A stretch of 64,000 nt of DNA from Amycolatopsis solani (GCF_033441515.1 NZ_JAWQJT010000003.1:558001-622000), one strand, 5' to 3'. Shown: positions 1-9,120, numbered from the stretch's first letter. Translations and numbers: made by a program. The notes: a model not told the origin generated them from the sequence alone.

Positions 1-1434
1 CTCACCGGCCAAGCCCTGCTGTTGCTCGGCGCGGGCGGCGTGATCCTGCACCGCGCGTACGCCGCGGGGTCCACCGCGGTCGTCGTCGGTACCGCGACCG
101 TGCTCGACCCCTTGACCGCCGTCGCCGTGGCCGCCGTGGCCTACGGCGAAGTTCCCCAGCCCGCGGCCGCGCTCGCCGCGGCCGTCGCTCTCGCCGGTGT
201 GCGCGTGCTCGCCGGTGCCGTTCCGCATGCCCCATCGAAATCCGAGGAGAACCCCGTGCACCCGACCGGCCTTCGCGTCCTGATCGGCGCCGACACGTTC
301 CCGCCCAACGTCAACGGCGCGGCGTTCTTCGCCGAGCGCCTGGCCCGTGGTCTCGCCGGCCGCGGCCACGACGTCCACGTCGTCTGCCCCTCCGACGACG
401 GCCCGGCCCGCACCGAACAGCGCGACGGCTGCACGATCCACCGGATCCGCTCGCGCGCCATCCCGTTCCACGGCGACTACCGGTTCTGCACCCCCGGCCG
501 CGCCCGGGCGGCCGCCGCCGGGATCCTGGACCGGGTCCGCCCGGACGTCGTCCACGTCCAGGCGCACTTCGGCGTCGGCCGTGCCCTGCTCGCCACCGCC
601 GCCGCGCGCGACGTCCCCGGCATGGCCACCAACCACTTCATGCCGGACAACCTCCTTGGCTACACCCCCTTCCCGCGCCGGCTGAAGGACGCGATCGCCC
701 GCCGGGCGTGGCAGGACCTCGTGCGCGTCTACCGCGACGCCCGCATCGTCACCACGCCGACCCCGCGCGCGGCCGAGGTCCTCGCGGGGATCGGCCTCGG
801 CCGGCCGGCGCAGGTCGTGTCCTGCGGCATCGACCTCGCCCACTACGCCGCACCGGTCCGTCCGGCCGGCCGCACGGCGTCGGTCCTGTTCGTGGGACGG
901 CTCGACGCGGAGAAGAACATCGACCAGCTGCTGCGCGCACTGGCCCCGCTGCCGCACGTCCGCGCGGACCTCGTCGGCGACGGCACCCGCCGCCAGGAGC
1001 TCGAAGACCTCGCGACCGAGCTGGGCATCGCCGATCGCGTCACCTTCCACGGGTTCGTCTCCGACGCCGAACTCGTGCACCGCTACGCCGAAGCCGACGT
1101 GTTCTGCATGCCCGGCACCGCCGAGCTGCAGAGCCTGGCCACCATGGAGGCGATGGCGGCGGGTCTCCCGATCGTCGCCGCCGACGCCCTCGCCCTGCCC
1201 CACCTCGTCCACCACGGCGAAAACGGGTACCTGTTCGAGCCGGGCGCGATCACCGCGATCTCGGGCTGGATCGCCGGCCTGGCCGCCGATCCGGACGCCC
1301 GCGCCCGCATGGGTGAGGCGTCCCGGGCTATCGTCGCGCAGCACGACATCGACGACGCGCTCGCCGCTTTCGAGGCGCAGTACCGGATTCTGCTGGGGGT
1401 GCCCGCGCCGGCCATGGTCGAGCAGGCCGCCTGA
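1..1434 (+). CDS. EamA/DMT transporter C-terminus fused in frame to a GT4 glycosyltransferase (5' partial)
   Basis: The reading frame is open from the first base of the window. Its first 75 or so codons look like the last two helices of an EamA/DMT exporter, with an Ala/Val-rich segment, a 'DPLTAV' turn and a conserved GE. No stop codon follows. The frame runs into a complete GT-B enzyme of family GT4, which moves a sugar from a nucleotide or lipid donor to an unknown acceptor. GT4 signs are the N-terminal 'GADTFPPNVNGA' loop, 'FVGRLDAEKN' in the donor domain and the acidic 'GTAELQSLATMEAMAAGLP' stretch. A GTG at 256 preceded by GAGGAG (244-249) could start the glycosyltransferase alone. Either a bifunctional protein or two genes sharing a frame is possible; I cannot see the 5' end. 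Confidence 0.8.
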   Translation, partial: LTGQALLLLGAGGVILHRAYAAGSTAVVVGTATVLDPLTAVAVAAVAYGEVPQPAAALAAAVALAGVRVLAGAVPHAPSKSEENPVHPTGLRVLIGADTFPPNVNGAAFFAERLARGLAGRGHDVHVVCPSDDGPARTEQRDGCTIHRIRSRAIPFHGDYRFCTPGRARAAAAGILDRVRPDVVHVQAHFGVGRALLATAAARDVPGMATNHFMPDNLLGYTPFPRRLKDAIARRAWQDLVRVYRDARIVTTPTPRAAEVLAGIGLGRPAQVVSCGIDLAHYAAPVRPAGRTASVLFVGRLDAEKNIDQLLRALAPLPHVRADLVGDGTRRQELEDLATELGIADRVTFHGFVSDAELVHRYAEADVFCMPGTAELQSLATMEAMAAGLPIVAADALALPHLVHHGENGYLFEPGAITAISGWIAGLAADPDARARMGEASRAIVAQHDIDDALAAFEAQYRILLGVPAPAMVEQAA

Positions 1435-1449
1435 CCGGGCTCCGGAGAG

Positions 1450-2121
1450 TCAGCCGCGGAGCGTGCCTTGGACCATGCTGGTGCCGTGTTCCTGCTGGCC
1501 GAGCTGCTGGGCGGACACGTCGACCACGGGGAACGCCTGCAGGGTCAGGTTCGGCGGGATGGCGACGTCCGCTTCGGTGCCGACGGTGACGCCGAGCGGG
1601 ATCATCGTCGTCTTGCCGTCGTAGAGCCAGATCTCGTAGAGGCCCGCGGGGGCCGGCATGCCGGTCAGCTCGAGCTTGAGCCGCAGCGAGCCGGAGCCGC
1701 TGTCGACGATCCGGACCCGACCGGACGCGCCGTCGGGCGCCGACGGCTGCCGGTTCAGCTGCGCTTGCGCGACCACGCGTTCCTCGTCCTGGCCGGTGAC
1801 CACCAGCGTTCCGGCGATCGCGACGGCCGCCGCGGCCGCCGCCACGACGCCGTAGCGCGCGACCCGGGGGAAACCACGCCGGCGGGGCGCGACGGGCGAC
1901 GGCTGACCGGTCTCGGCCGCGATCCGGTCCCACACCGACTCGGACACCGGCGGCAACGCCGTCTCGGCCGCGGCCTCACGGCCGAGACCGGCGACCGCGC
2001 GCAGCGCTTCGAGCTCGTCACGGCACTGGGTGCAGCTGTCGAGGTGAGCGGTGTCCCCGGGGCCGGATCGCTGCTCGTCAAGGGCGAGCAGGACGAGGTG
2101 ATCGGGATCGGGATGCGTCAT
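1450..2121 (-). CDS. RskA-like anti-sigma factor
   Basis: A 223-residue single-pass membrane anti-sigma factor that should hold the ECF sigma factor encoded just upstream until a signal releases it. The N-terminus has the zinc-binding anti-sigma signature HxxxCxxC (H26, C30, C33). A transmembrane helix lies near residues 90-108 and the extracytoplasmic part ends in an RskA-type domain (about 140-223). Its start overlaps the end of the sigma gene by 44 bp, a layout typical of co-translated sigma/anti-sigma pairs. It converges on the glycosyltransferase gene with a 15-bp gap. Confidence 0.88.
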   Translation of the reverse strand: MTHPDPDHLVLLALDEQRSGPGDTAHLDSCTQCRDELEALRAVAGLGREAAAETALPPVSESVWDRIAAETGQPSPVAPRRRGFPRVARYGVVAAAAAAVAIAGTLVVTGQDEERVVAQAQLNRQPSAPDGASGRVRIVDSGSGSLRLKLELTGMPAPAGLYEIWLYDGKTTMIPLGVTVGTEADVAIPPNLTLQAFPVVDVSAQQLGQQEHGTSMVQGTLRG

Positions 2122-2683
2122 CGGTCACCTCCTCCGGCACGCCGCCGAGCTCCGAGCGCAACTTCCGCATCCCGCGGCGCAGGTGGCTCTTCACCGTGCC
2201 GAGCGGGAGGCCGGTCCGCTCGGCGATCTGCGGGTGGCTCAGGTCAGCATAGAAGGCGAGCTCGAGCACTTCGCGTTGCGCGTCCGGCAGGCGGCGCAGG
2301 CCGTCCGCGACGATCAGCCGGTCCACGACCCGCTCGGGCGACTCCGCCGCGGGCGCCTCGGCCGGAGCGGTCGCGGCGGCCGCGTCGGTGTCGCGCTGCC
2401 GACGGCCGCGGGCGCGCAGCAGATCGACGATGCGACGCCGGGTGATGCCCAGCAGCCAGGCGAGCAGGCCCGCCTTGTCCGGGTCGTAGCTGTGCCTGCC
2501 GTTCCAGGCGGAAACGAACGTCGCTTGCACGACGTCGTCGACGTCGGCCTGATCGCGCAGGCTGGCCCGCACCAGCCGCTGCACCGCGGGCCCGTGCCGG
2601 TCGAACACCGCCCGCAAGGCCTCCGGCTCACCGTCGGCGAACCGGCGGGCCAGCTCGTCGGCCGCCGCGGCATCATCGGGCAC
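2078..2683 (-). CDS. ECF RNA polymerase sigma factor (SigK-like)
   Basis: A 201-residue group-4 sigma factor. Region 2 carries 'DVDDVVQATFVSAW' and region 4 carries a helix-turn-helix ('LSHPQIAERTGLPLGTVKSHLRRG'). Region 3 is absent, as in ECF sigmas. I chose the GTG at 2683 because it precedes the first conserved helix and sits six bases after a TANNNT -10 hexamer, which suggests leaderless initiation. A longer frame reaches 2770, but its extra N-terminus is Cys/Arg-rich and unlike the family. It is paired with the overlapping RskA-type anti-sigma gene and probably controls its own operon. Confidence 0.87.
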   Translation of the reverse strand: MPDDAAAADELARRFADGEPEALRAVFDRHGPAVQRLVRASLRDQADVDDVVQATFVSAWNGRHSYDPDKAGLLAWLLGITRRRIVDLLRARGRRQRDTDAAAATAPAEAPAAESPERVVDRLIVADGLRRLPDAQREVLELAFYADLSHPQIAERTGLPLGTVKSHLRRGMRKLRSELGGVPEEVTDDASRSRSPRPARP

Positions 2684-2689
2684 GACGAC

Positions 2690-2717
2690 ACAGTAACCGC
2701 GCTCCGGAGCGACGCAA
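2690..2717 (-). promoter_or_regulatory. Putative leaderless promoter of the ECF sigma gene
   Basis: Read on the minus strand: TTGCGT (2712-2717), a 16-bp spacer, then TACTGT (2690-2695) ending six bases before the GTG start codon. No ribosome binding site is visible, so transcription probably begins at the start codon. Confidence 0.45.
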
Positions 2718-2824
2718 CACCTTCCAGCAGCGGCATCCCGGACGCGGTCAGCCGAGCGGCACTTCTCCACGCTGCACCCGTTCCTCGCACACGCGGCCGC
2801 GCCGCACAGGCCCGATCCGGCCGA

Positions 2825-3226
2825 TCACCACGCCGCGCCGGGCCGGTGGGTTCCGATGCTCCATTCCTTGCCGCCGGGATCGAGCAGCCGCGCCCGGCGG
2901 GTGCCCCATTCGGTGTCTTCCGGCGTGATCACCGCGGTCGCGCCGGCGGCGACACCCAAGGCGAACCAGGCATCGACCCGCTCCGGTGTGTCCGCCCAGA
3001 GGTAGAGGCCGTCGCCGGTGCTCTGCCCGATCAGCCGCGGCCGGTCGTAGCTCGCGTCCGCGGTCGCGAGCATGAGCACGATCCCGCCGAGCCGGACCTC
3101 GGCGTGGCGGACGCTGCCGTCGTCGCCGTCCTGGCGGGTCACCACCTCGAATCCCGTCTCGACCAGCCAGTCCAGCGCGGCGGGTGCGTTCTCGTAGCTG
3201 AGATAGGCGTGCAGGGCCGAAGTCAC
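2825..3226 (-). CDS. VOC (glyoxalase/bleomycin-resistance fold) protein
   Basis: A 133-residue protein of the vicinal-oxygen-chelate superfamily. It contains the paired beta-alpha-beta-beta-beta modules, with 'AALDWLVETGFEVV' opening the first and 'DTEWGTRRARLLDPGGKEWSIG' closing the second. Members bind or isomerise small molecules, or sequester antibiotics; the substrate cannot be told from sequence. The GTG at 3226 follows a GGGAGG ribosome binding site. The frame stays open further upstream, but that extension runs antisense to the next gene and is rejected. Confidence 0.82.
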   Translation of the reverse strand: MTSALHAYLSYENAPAALDWLVETGFEVVTRQDGDDGSVRHAEVRLGGIVLMLATADASYDRPRLIGQSTGDGLYLWADTPERVDAWFALGVAAGATAVITPEDTEWGTRRARLLDPGGKEWSIGTHRPGAAW

Positions 3227-3288
3227 GATGTCCTCCCGTCCGGCGGCCGGTGGAGGACGCCCGTCCCCCACCGGCCGGCTGATCGCTG

Positions 3289-3858
3289 CTACTTGCGGAG
3301 CATCGGGTTGCCGTAGCCGATGACGAGGCCCGCGGTGAACGCCGTGACGCCGAACGTCTTGTTCAGCAGCGCCGCCGCCGGGGCCGTCAGGGCCAGCGTG
3401 ACGCCGTCCGGGGTGGCCGCGCCGATGGTGAACAGGTCGGCTCGGGTGCGGAAGTCGACCTTGCCGCTCAGCACGCCGCGGTTGAGGTCGATCGTGTAGC
3501 TCGTCAAGGACAGGCACGTGCGGCCGGCGCGCAGCAGCAGCCCGCCGACGTGCTCGATCGTCCCGTCGGCGGGGTTGCCGACGATGGTGAAGCCGAACAC
3601 GGTCTTGCCGCCGGGGTGGCTGACCCGGGCCAGCACCGGGGACACCCGCACGCCGAGCGAGGTGAGCGCCGCGGCCGCGGCCGGGTCCAGCGTCAGGTCG
3701 GTGCGGCCCTTCCCGAAGTGGTACCCGTGGTGATGGTGGTGCGAGGTGGTGATCCGGGCCGGGGCGCTGCCGCCCTGGACCGCCTGAGCAGGGGCGGCGG
3801 CGAGACCGGCCATGACAGCTGCGGCCACGACCGACACCCCGAGCATGCGAAGACGCAT
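3289..3858 (-). CDS. Secreted protein of unknown function with a His-rich patch
   Basis: A 189-residue exported protein. A Sec signal peptide with an Ala/Val core ends in 'AQA' near residue 26. The mature start carries five consecutive histidines (about residues 40-44), which may bind metal. The rest is predicted beta-rich, with patterns such as 'EHVGGLLLRAG' and 'YTIDLNRGVLSGKVDF' that recur in secreted actinobacterial hypothetical proteins. No catalytic motif was recognised. The ATG follows a GGAG box. Confidence 0.75.
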   Translation of the reverse strand: MRLRMLGVSVVAAAVMAGLAAAPAQAVQGGSAPARITTSHHHHHGYHFGKGRTDLTLDPAAAAALTSLGVRVSPVLARVSHPGGKTVFGFTIVGNPADGTIEHVGGLLLRAGRTCLSLTSYTIDLNRGVLSGKVDFRTRADLFTIGAATPDGVTLALTAPAAALLNKTFGVTAFTAGLVIGYGNPMLRK

Positions 3859-3937
3859 GACAACTCCGTTCTCGATACCTACCGGACGTCAGGGGGTACG
3901 CCGGCCACGGCGCGAACGGATGCAGGAGGATGGTCAC

Positions 3938-4438
3938 GTGCTCGGTGATCGGTGGGGCGTGAGCGACGGCGAGATCGCGCGCCCTTACCCGTGTGACGAC
4001 TTCGTCACTTCACCGACGCTGCAAGCCTGGCGGGGCGTGAGCATCGACGCGCCCGCCGAAGCGGTGTGGCCGTGGGTCGCGCAAGTGCGGCTCGCGCCGT
4101 ACTCCTACGACTGGATCGACAACCTCGGCCGCCGCTCGCCGCGCGAGCTGGTGGGCCTTCCGGAACCCCAGGTCGGGGAGAACTTCACCGCGACAGGCGG
4201 GCGCAAGCTCGGCCGGATCGTCTCGGTCGTCCCCGGGGAACAGCTGACCGGCGCCATCATGGGCGCCTTCATGTCCTATGTGGTCGAGCCCGGGCACCGC
4301 GGCACTTCGCGCCTGCTGCTGAAGGTCGTCATGCGCACCCACCGCTGGGTGGCCGCCGGGCTGTCCGTCGGCGATCTGGTCATGGCCCGGCGGCAGCTGC
4401 GCACTTTCAAGCTGCTCGCCGAGCAGCACCGGCGCTGA
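3938..4438 (+). CDS. SRPBCC (START-like) family protein
   Basis: A 166-residue helix-grip-fold protein of the polyketide cyclase/dehydrase type, which encloses a hydrophobic ligand. The fold begins with 'GVSIDAPAEAVWPWVAQ' and closes with the long C-terminal helix. I chose the GTG at 3938 because AGGAGGA lies seven bases upstream; an ATG at 3920 would overlap that site. It is divergent from the secreted protein gene. The ligand is unknown. Confidence 0.78.
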   Translation: MLGDRWGVSDGEIARPYPCDDFVTSPTLQAWRGVSIDAPAEAVWPWVAQVRLAPYSYDWIDNLGRRSPRELVGLPEPQVGENFTATGGRKLGRIVSVVPGEQLTGAIMGAFMSYVVEPGHRGTSRLLLKVVMRTHRWVAAGLSVGDLVMARRQLRTFKLLAEQHRR

Positions 4439-4615
4439 GCCACCCCAACCCGGCACTTCGATTCAGCTGCGATTCACTCGCCGGGGCTTCTTGCCGGTCT
4501 GACGGCGGCCAAGATCTTCCCTTCTACCTGCACTTACCCCTGAACGGCCGGACAATCCCGCGTGCGCCCCGCGGGGCGACAGCCGGTTCTCGCTAGGCAA
4601 CCGCGACCCCCTCAC

Positions 4616-5986
4616 CTAGGTTTGCAACGACTCTGCATCGGTTGGGGAAGGAAGTCGCATGGCCGAGAGCAGCCCGCGCGCCGCGAAGCGCGGTCCCCGT
4701 CCCTCGATCAGCCGGTGCGCGGCACCGCGGATCTCATGAGCCCTCGCGAGGACGTCGGTCACGGCGTGGCCCACGGCTTGCGGAGTCAGCCCGTGCGGGT
4801 CGAGGACGCTGCCGGTCCGGCTGCGTTCGAGGTCGTGGGCCACCGCGAACTGATCGCTGGAAAACGGCAGGGCCACCGCGGGCACGCCCGCGGCCAGGCA
4901 TTCGGTGAACGAGTTGTTGCCGCCGTGGTGCACGACCGCGGACGTCCGCGGCAGCAGCGCCCGCTGCGGCACCTGATCGGCGACCTCGACCCACGGGTGG
5001 CCGGCGAACGGGGCCCGCACGCTCGCGGTCCGGTTCCCCGCGGACACCAGCACCGACACGCCGGGCACCTCGATCAGGCCCCGGACGACGGTGTTCAGCA
5101 CGTCGTCCCGGGCGGAGAGGAAGGTTCCGAAGGACACCAGCACCAGCCGGCGCCGTCCGCCGTCGGTCAGCCGCTCGATCCGGGCGGCCCACTCCTCGGG
5201 CAGCCGCGCTTCGCCGACATCGCTGCAGTGCCCGGCGAACAGCCGGGCCGGCGCCGGCGGCAGGGCGGGCAGCCAGGGCAGTTCCGGGTAGTTGAACAGC
5301 ACGGCCTCCGGCGAGGTCAGGCCGAACGCGCTACGGGGCACCGGCCGGCCGGGGGCGTGCTCGGCCAGGAACCGGGCGAACAGCCCGGTGAAGCTCCGGT
5401 CGTTGGCTTCGACCTCGGCCCGCAAGGCGGCCAGCTCTTCCTCGGCCGGCCGGACGGCACGCGGCCAGTACGGCGGCAGCCCGAAGAACCGGCCGGGACC
5501 GTCGACGACGTAGCCGGGATGCCCGGGGCAGTAAGCCGCCCAGCGGCGGCCGAGCGCGTGGACCGCCAGCGTCACGGCGTAGGCGAGCTGGTCGATCAGG
5601 AACCAGTCCGGGCGAAGGCGGTCGTCGAGCGCCCGGACCGCAGCGAGCACGCCCTCGGGATCCGGCAGCATGTCCGCCCGCCGGTGCCGGGCCTGCGTCA
5701 GCAACGCGGGCACGGCACCGGCCCTGGTCGCGTCGAGGAACTCCGCCAGCCGCCGCGCCCCGGCCGCCTCCTGGCGGGTGCGCTCGGCGATCCCGGTGTT
5801 CGCGTTGTCCCCGAAGGCGAACGGCTCGAAAGCCACCCCGTGTTCGCGGGCGAGCCCCGCGAACGCCGGAGCGCAGGCGAACGTGACGTCCGCGCCCTTC
5901 GCCGCGAGCGCCGCCGCCACCGTCGCGAGTGGACGCGCGTGCGAAGCGAACGGCGGACTCACCACCACGATCCGCGATCCCACCAT
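4616..5986 (-). CDS. Macrolide-type UDP-glycosyltransferase (GT1, MGT family)
   Basis: A 456-residue GT-B glycosyltransferase that transfers an activated sugar to a hydrophobic acceptor. The N-terminal 'VSPPFASHARPLATVAAALAAKG' is the acceptor-side Rossmann start of the UGT/MGT family. The donor side carries 'VSFGTF' and the signature 'VHHGGNNSFTECLAAGVPAVALP', close to the HxGxxS/T...ExxxxGVPxxxxP consensus. The ATG follows AGGAGT. It is divergent from another glycosyltransferase gene with a 56-bp gap, so the two may be co-regulated. The acceptor is unknown and no polyketide genes lie nearby. Confidence 0.85.
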   Translation of the reverse strand: MVGSRIVVVSPPFASHARPLATVAAALAAKGADVTFACAPAFAGLAREHGVAFEPFAFGDNANTGIAERTRQEAAGARRLAEFLDATRAGAVPALLTQARHRRADMLPDPEGVLAAVRALDDRLRPDWFLIDQLAYAVTLAVHALGRRWAAYCPGHPGYVVDGPGRFFGLPPYWPRAVRPAEEELAALRAEVEANDRSFTGLFARFLAEHAPGRPVPRSAFGLTSPEAVLFNYPELPWLPALPPAPARLFAGHCSDVGEARLPEEWAARIERLTDGGRRRLVLVSFGTFLSARDDVLNTVVRGLIEVPGVSVLVSAGNRTASVRAPFAGHPWVEVADQVPQRALLPRTSAVVHHGGNNSFTECLAAGVPAVALPFSSDQFAVAHDLERSRTGSVLDPHGLTPQAVGHAVTDVLARAHEIRGAAHRLIEGRGPRFAARGLLSAMRLPSPTDAESLQT

Positions 5987-6042
5987 GCCGAACTCCTTCC
6001 CCAGCCCCGCCGACCCTACGGCCCGACTGCCGGAGCAGCTCA

Positions 6043-8076
6043 GTGACCACTCCGCACCTCCGCACGCCCGTCCCGGCCGACCCGCTCGCCGACCTGCGAA
6101 GCTGGGCGACCAGCCCCGGCCCGCTCGACGAGGTCCGCCGGGCCTTCCACCCGGACTTCGCCGGCCTCGCTCTCGTCGAATACGCCGGGGACCCACCGGC
6201 CCCGGACGACCCGGACGCCGCGGTGGCCGCGTTCCGGGCCCTGGCTCGCCGAGCGGAACTCCCCGGCCCCGGCGAGGTGCTCGCGGCGCTTCCGGAAACC
6301 GGCGCCGGCCGGCCGGACGAGCTGGCCGCCTCGATCGCCTTGGACGTCTTCGCCGGCGCGGTCGCCGCCCACGGGCCGAGCGCCGCCGCGGCCGCGATCC
6401 GCTCGTCGTTCGAGCACGCAACGCCACGACGTGCCGCCCTCCTGCTGGATCTGGCCGAGCGGCACGGCCTTCGCTGCCTGCCGGTCGGCACCGTGCTCGC
6501 CCGGGGGTTCGGCGACCGCGGCTACCGGCACGCCGCCTGGCGCTACCTGTCCCAGTGCGACGCGACCGACGCGCTGGTGGCGGCCCAGGAGCGAGCCGAA
6601 GACCCCTACGAGCGGGCACTCACCGCGGTGTGCCTGGCCCGCACCGCCGAGTCCGCTTCGGACAGTCCGTTGTGGACTTTCCCGCCGCCGGACCAGGCCG
6701 GGCTGACCGTCGCGCAGTCGATGCTGCTGGGCTCGTTCGACCAGCCCGGCGCCGGCGCCAGCGGCGGGCTCACCGTCCTTTTGCGACACCTCGGCACGGC
6801 CCTGCCCCGCCACGAAGGGATCGCGCGGGTCGTCACCGTGACACTGCTCGGCCACGACGGGCTCCGCGACCGGACCACGCTGGTGGACCCCGGCGGTCCC
6901 GGGCACGTGGTGCTGCGCCTGCCGGTCGACGCTCCCGGTCCCCCGGCGCAGGTGGCGCTGTCCCGGCTCCGGCCGTCGATCACGTTCCTCGCCCGGCACC
7001 TGCTGTGGCTGGCGGGCTGCACCCCCGACGTGGTCCACGTGCGCTACGCCGACGACGGCTCGGCCGCGGTCGCGGACGCGGCCCGCGCGGTGGGGGCGCG
7101 AATCGTGTTCACCCTCACCGCCGACCCGCACCGCTCGCTGGCCGAGCGGCACCGGTCCGGCCGCCCCGGCGACCGCGCGGCCGCCCGGTTCGACCTGCAC
7201 CGGCTCTACGCCGCGGACCGGCTGGTCGCGACGGCCGACACGGTGCTGGGACTCCCCGGGCGGCCGGCCGGCGAACTCACGAAGTACTTCCCCCGGCTGC
7301 GCGGCGGTCCCGAGCCGGAATCCCCGCCCGAAGGCATCCCGCGGCTGGCTCCGGCGGCCACGTCCGAAGCCCGCCAGCAGCAGCTCGCGACGTCGCTGTT
7401 CGCCCCGAGCGCCGGTCTCCCCCGGCTCGGCCCGGCCGCCCGCGAGCTCCCGATCATCCTGAGCGTGGGCCGGCTGCACCCGGTGAAGCAGCAGGACCTG
7501 CTGGTCGAGGCCTGGCTCACCCGGGGGCTGTGGCAGCACAGCGCGCTCGTGCTCGTCGGCGGCGACACCACGAACCCGACCGGCGACGAAACGCGGATCC
7601 TGGACCGCATCCTGGAGCTGTACCGCCTTCACCCCGATGCGGCCGGCCGGCTCGCGATGCTGGCCGCACTGGACAACGACGACGTCCGCCTGCTCGAACA
7701 CGGCCTCACCCACCGGCTCCCCGCCCCGACGCCCCACCTGTACGTCTGCCCCAGCCGCAAGGAGGAGTTCGGCATCGCGGTGGTCGAAGCCATGGACGCG
7801 GGCCTGCCGGTGCTCGGCCCGCGCCGCGGCGGCCTCGGCCACTACATCGAGCACGGGCGCAACGGCGTGCTCGCGGACACCTCGAGCCTCGCCGCGTTCG
7901 GCGACGCGCTCGCCGCCTTCGTCCGCGGGGCGGCCGACGACCCGGCACGCGCCCGGGCGATGGCGGCGGCCGGACGGGACACCGTCGCGAGCCGCTTCGG
8001 CATCCACGAAGTCGCCGGCCGGTTCGCCGCGGTCTACCAGCGCACCGCGGCGCAGCCGATCCCGGACGCGCCATGA
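6043..8076 (+). CDS. GT4 glycosyltransferase resembling sucrose-phosphate synthase
   Basis: A 677-residue protein with a long N-terminal region (about 1-230) of helices that I do not recognise, followed by a GT-B fold. The donor domain shows 'ILSVGRLHPVKQQDLLVEAW', 'GGDTTNPTGDETRILDRI' and 'CPSRKEEFGIAVVEAMDAGLPVLGP', the last being the GT4 EX7E-type motif. The spacing and the 'NPTGDE' loop recall sucrose synthase/sucrose-phosphate synthase relatives, but no phosphatase domain is attached. I start it at GTG 6043, preceded by GGAG. The true substrate is open. Confidence 0.8.
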   Translation: MTTPHLRTPVPADPLADLRSWATSPGPLDEVRRAFHPDFAGLALVEYAGDPPAPDDPDAAVAAFRALARRAELPGPGEVLAALPETGAGRPDELAASIALDVFAGAVAAHGPSAAAAAIRSSFEHATPRRAALLLDLAERHGLRCLPVGTVLARGFGDRGYRHAAWRYLSQCDATDALVAAQERAEDPYERALTAVCLARTAESASDSPLWTFPPPDQAGLTVAQSMLLGSFDQPGAGASGGLTVLLRHLGTALPRHEGIARVVTVTLLGHDGLRDRTTLVDPGGPGHVVLRLPVDAPGPPAQVALSRLRPSITFLARHLLWLAGCTPDVVHVRYADDGSAAVADAARAVGARIVFTLTADPHRSLAERHRSGRPGDRAAARFDLHRLYAADRLVATADTVLGLPGRPAGELTKYFPRLRGGPEPESPPEGIPRLAPAATSEARQQQLATSLFAPSAGLPRLGPAARELPIILSVGRLHPVKQQDLLVEAWLTRGLWQHSALVLVGGDTTNPTGDETRILDRILELYRLHPDAAGRLAMLAALDNDDVRLLEHGLTHRLPAPTPHLYVCPSRKEEFGIAVVEAMDAGLPVLGPRRGGLGHYIEHGRNGVLADTSSLAAFGDALAAFVRGAADDPARARAMAAAGRDTVASRFGIHEVAGRFAAVYQRTAAQPIPDAP

Positions 8077-8104
8077 CGTGCCAGCGGTTGTGCAGCGAAG
8101 GGGT

Positions 8105-8983
8105 TCAGCCCTTGAGGTGCTCGGTGACGAGGTCGACGGCCCGGTCGAGGTCGTTGGCCCACCGCACGTCCTGGCCGCTCAGGTACTCCCAGCCGGCCCC
8201 GGCGACCACGACGGCGAAGCCGAGCCGCTCGATCCGCTGCCGCAGCAGGTCGTCGACCGTGCTGGGGGCCATGGACCAGAGCACCACCAGCGCGGGGTCC
8301 AGCTTGGCGGCCATCCCGACCGTCGTCTCCGCGGGCACCATCTGCCCGAGGAAGCGCGCGAGCACCCCGATTTCGGCGAGAGCCGCGCGGAGGACCTCCA
8401 TCGGCAGGGTGTGCCGCTCGTGCGGGCAGCAGGACAGCAGGACCACCCGGCCGGGCGCCGGATCGGCGAACCGGGCGCAGTAGCGCTCGAGCGACCGCGA
8501 GATTTCGGTGGTCAGCGCCCATTCCGCTTCGAAGCAGGCCTCGCCGCGCAACCAGCGGCCACCCAGCTTGTGCAGCACCGGGACGAGCACGTCGTTCCAC
8601 GTCGCGGCGGGCCCGATGGCGTCGAGCGTCTCGTTCAGCAGGGCCGCCATGGTGGCGAAGCCGAGGGATTCGGCGGCCCGCTCGATTTCGACGGCCCGCC
8701 GGGCGACCGGCACTTCGGCCGCCGGGGCGTCCGAGTCGGCGAACGCGGCGGCCGCGGCTTCGCGCGCGCGAACGCCCCGGTCGATGAGCCGGCGCATGTG
8801 CTGGAGCCGCCGCACGTCGGCGTCGGAGTACCGGCGGTGGCGGCCGTCGCCCCGCAGGGTCGGACCGACTCCGTAGCGCGCGTCCCACGTGCGCAGCGTG
8901 ACCGGGGAGACGCCCAGCGCCTCGGCGACCATGGCAGGAGTCCACGAGGCGCCGGCCCGGCCGTTCGTCGCGTCCACGTCCAT
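8105..8983 (-). CDS. MerR-family regulator with cobalamin-binding domain (CarH/LitR-like)
   Basis: A 292-residue regulator. The N-terminal MerR winged helix is clear ('EALGVSPVTLRTWDARYGVGPT' and 'HRRYSDADVRRLQHMRRLID'). The C-terminal 190 residues follow the B12-binding helical cap plus Rossmann layout of CarH/LitR, with 'CCPHERHTLPMEVLRAAL' at the place of the His-containing corrinoid loop. CarH proteins are adenosylcobalamin-dependent light-sensing repressors, usually of carotenoid genes. None of those genes are in view, so the target here is unknown. ATG 8983 is chosen; two GTG codons at 8989 and 8992 are alternatives. Confidence 0.82.
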   Translation of the reverse strand: MDVDATNGRAGASWTPAMVAEALGVSPVTLRTWDARYGVGPTLRGDGRHRRYSDADVRRLQHMRRLIDRGVRAREAAAAAFADSDAPAAEVPVARRAVEIERAAESLGFATMAALLNETLDAIGPAATWNDVLVPVLHKLGGRWLRGEACFEAEWALTTEISRSLERYCARFADPAPGRVVLLSCCPHERHTLPMEVLRAALAEIGVLARFLGQMVPAETTVGMAAKLDPALVVLWSMAPSTVDDLLRQRIERLGFAVVVAGAGWEYLSGQDVRWANDLDRAVDLVTEHLKG

Positions 8984-9104
8984 CAGCACCACGTTCCCAC
9001 AGCAGCGCGGACCGCCCGTCCGCGTGTGCAAGCTTTCACCGATACGGCATCCGGCGGCGGTTGGACACGATTCCGGAGCAAGACTCGCACTTATCCAGCC
9101 GATT

Positions 9105-9120
9105 TGTGACTGAAGTCACA
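9105..9120. promoter_or_regulatory. Perfect CRP/GlxR-type operator
   Basis: The sequence TGTGACTGAAGTCACA is a perfect dyad and matches TGTGA-N6-TCACA, the recognition site of CRP-family regulators, including actinobacterial Crp/GlxR. It lies in the divergent region between the MerR/B12 regulator gene and the SRPBCC gene. Confidence 0.6.
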
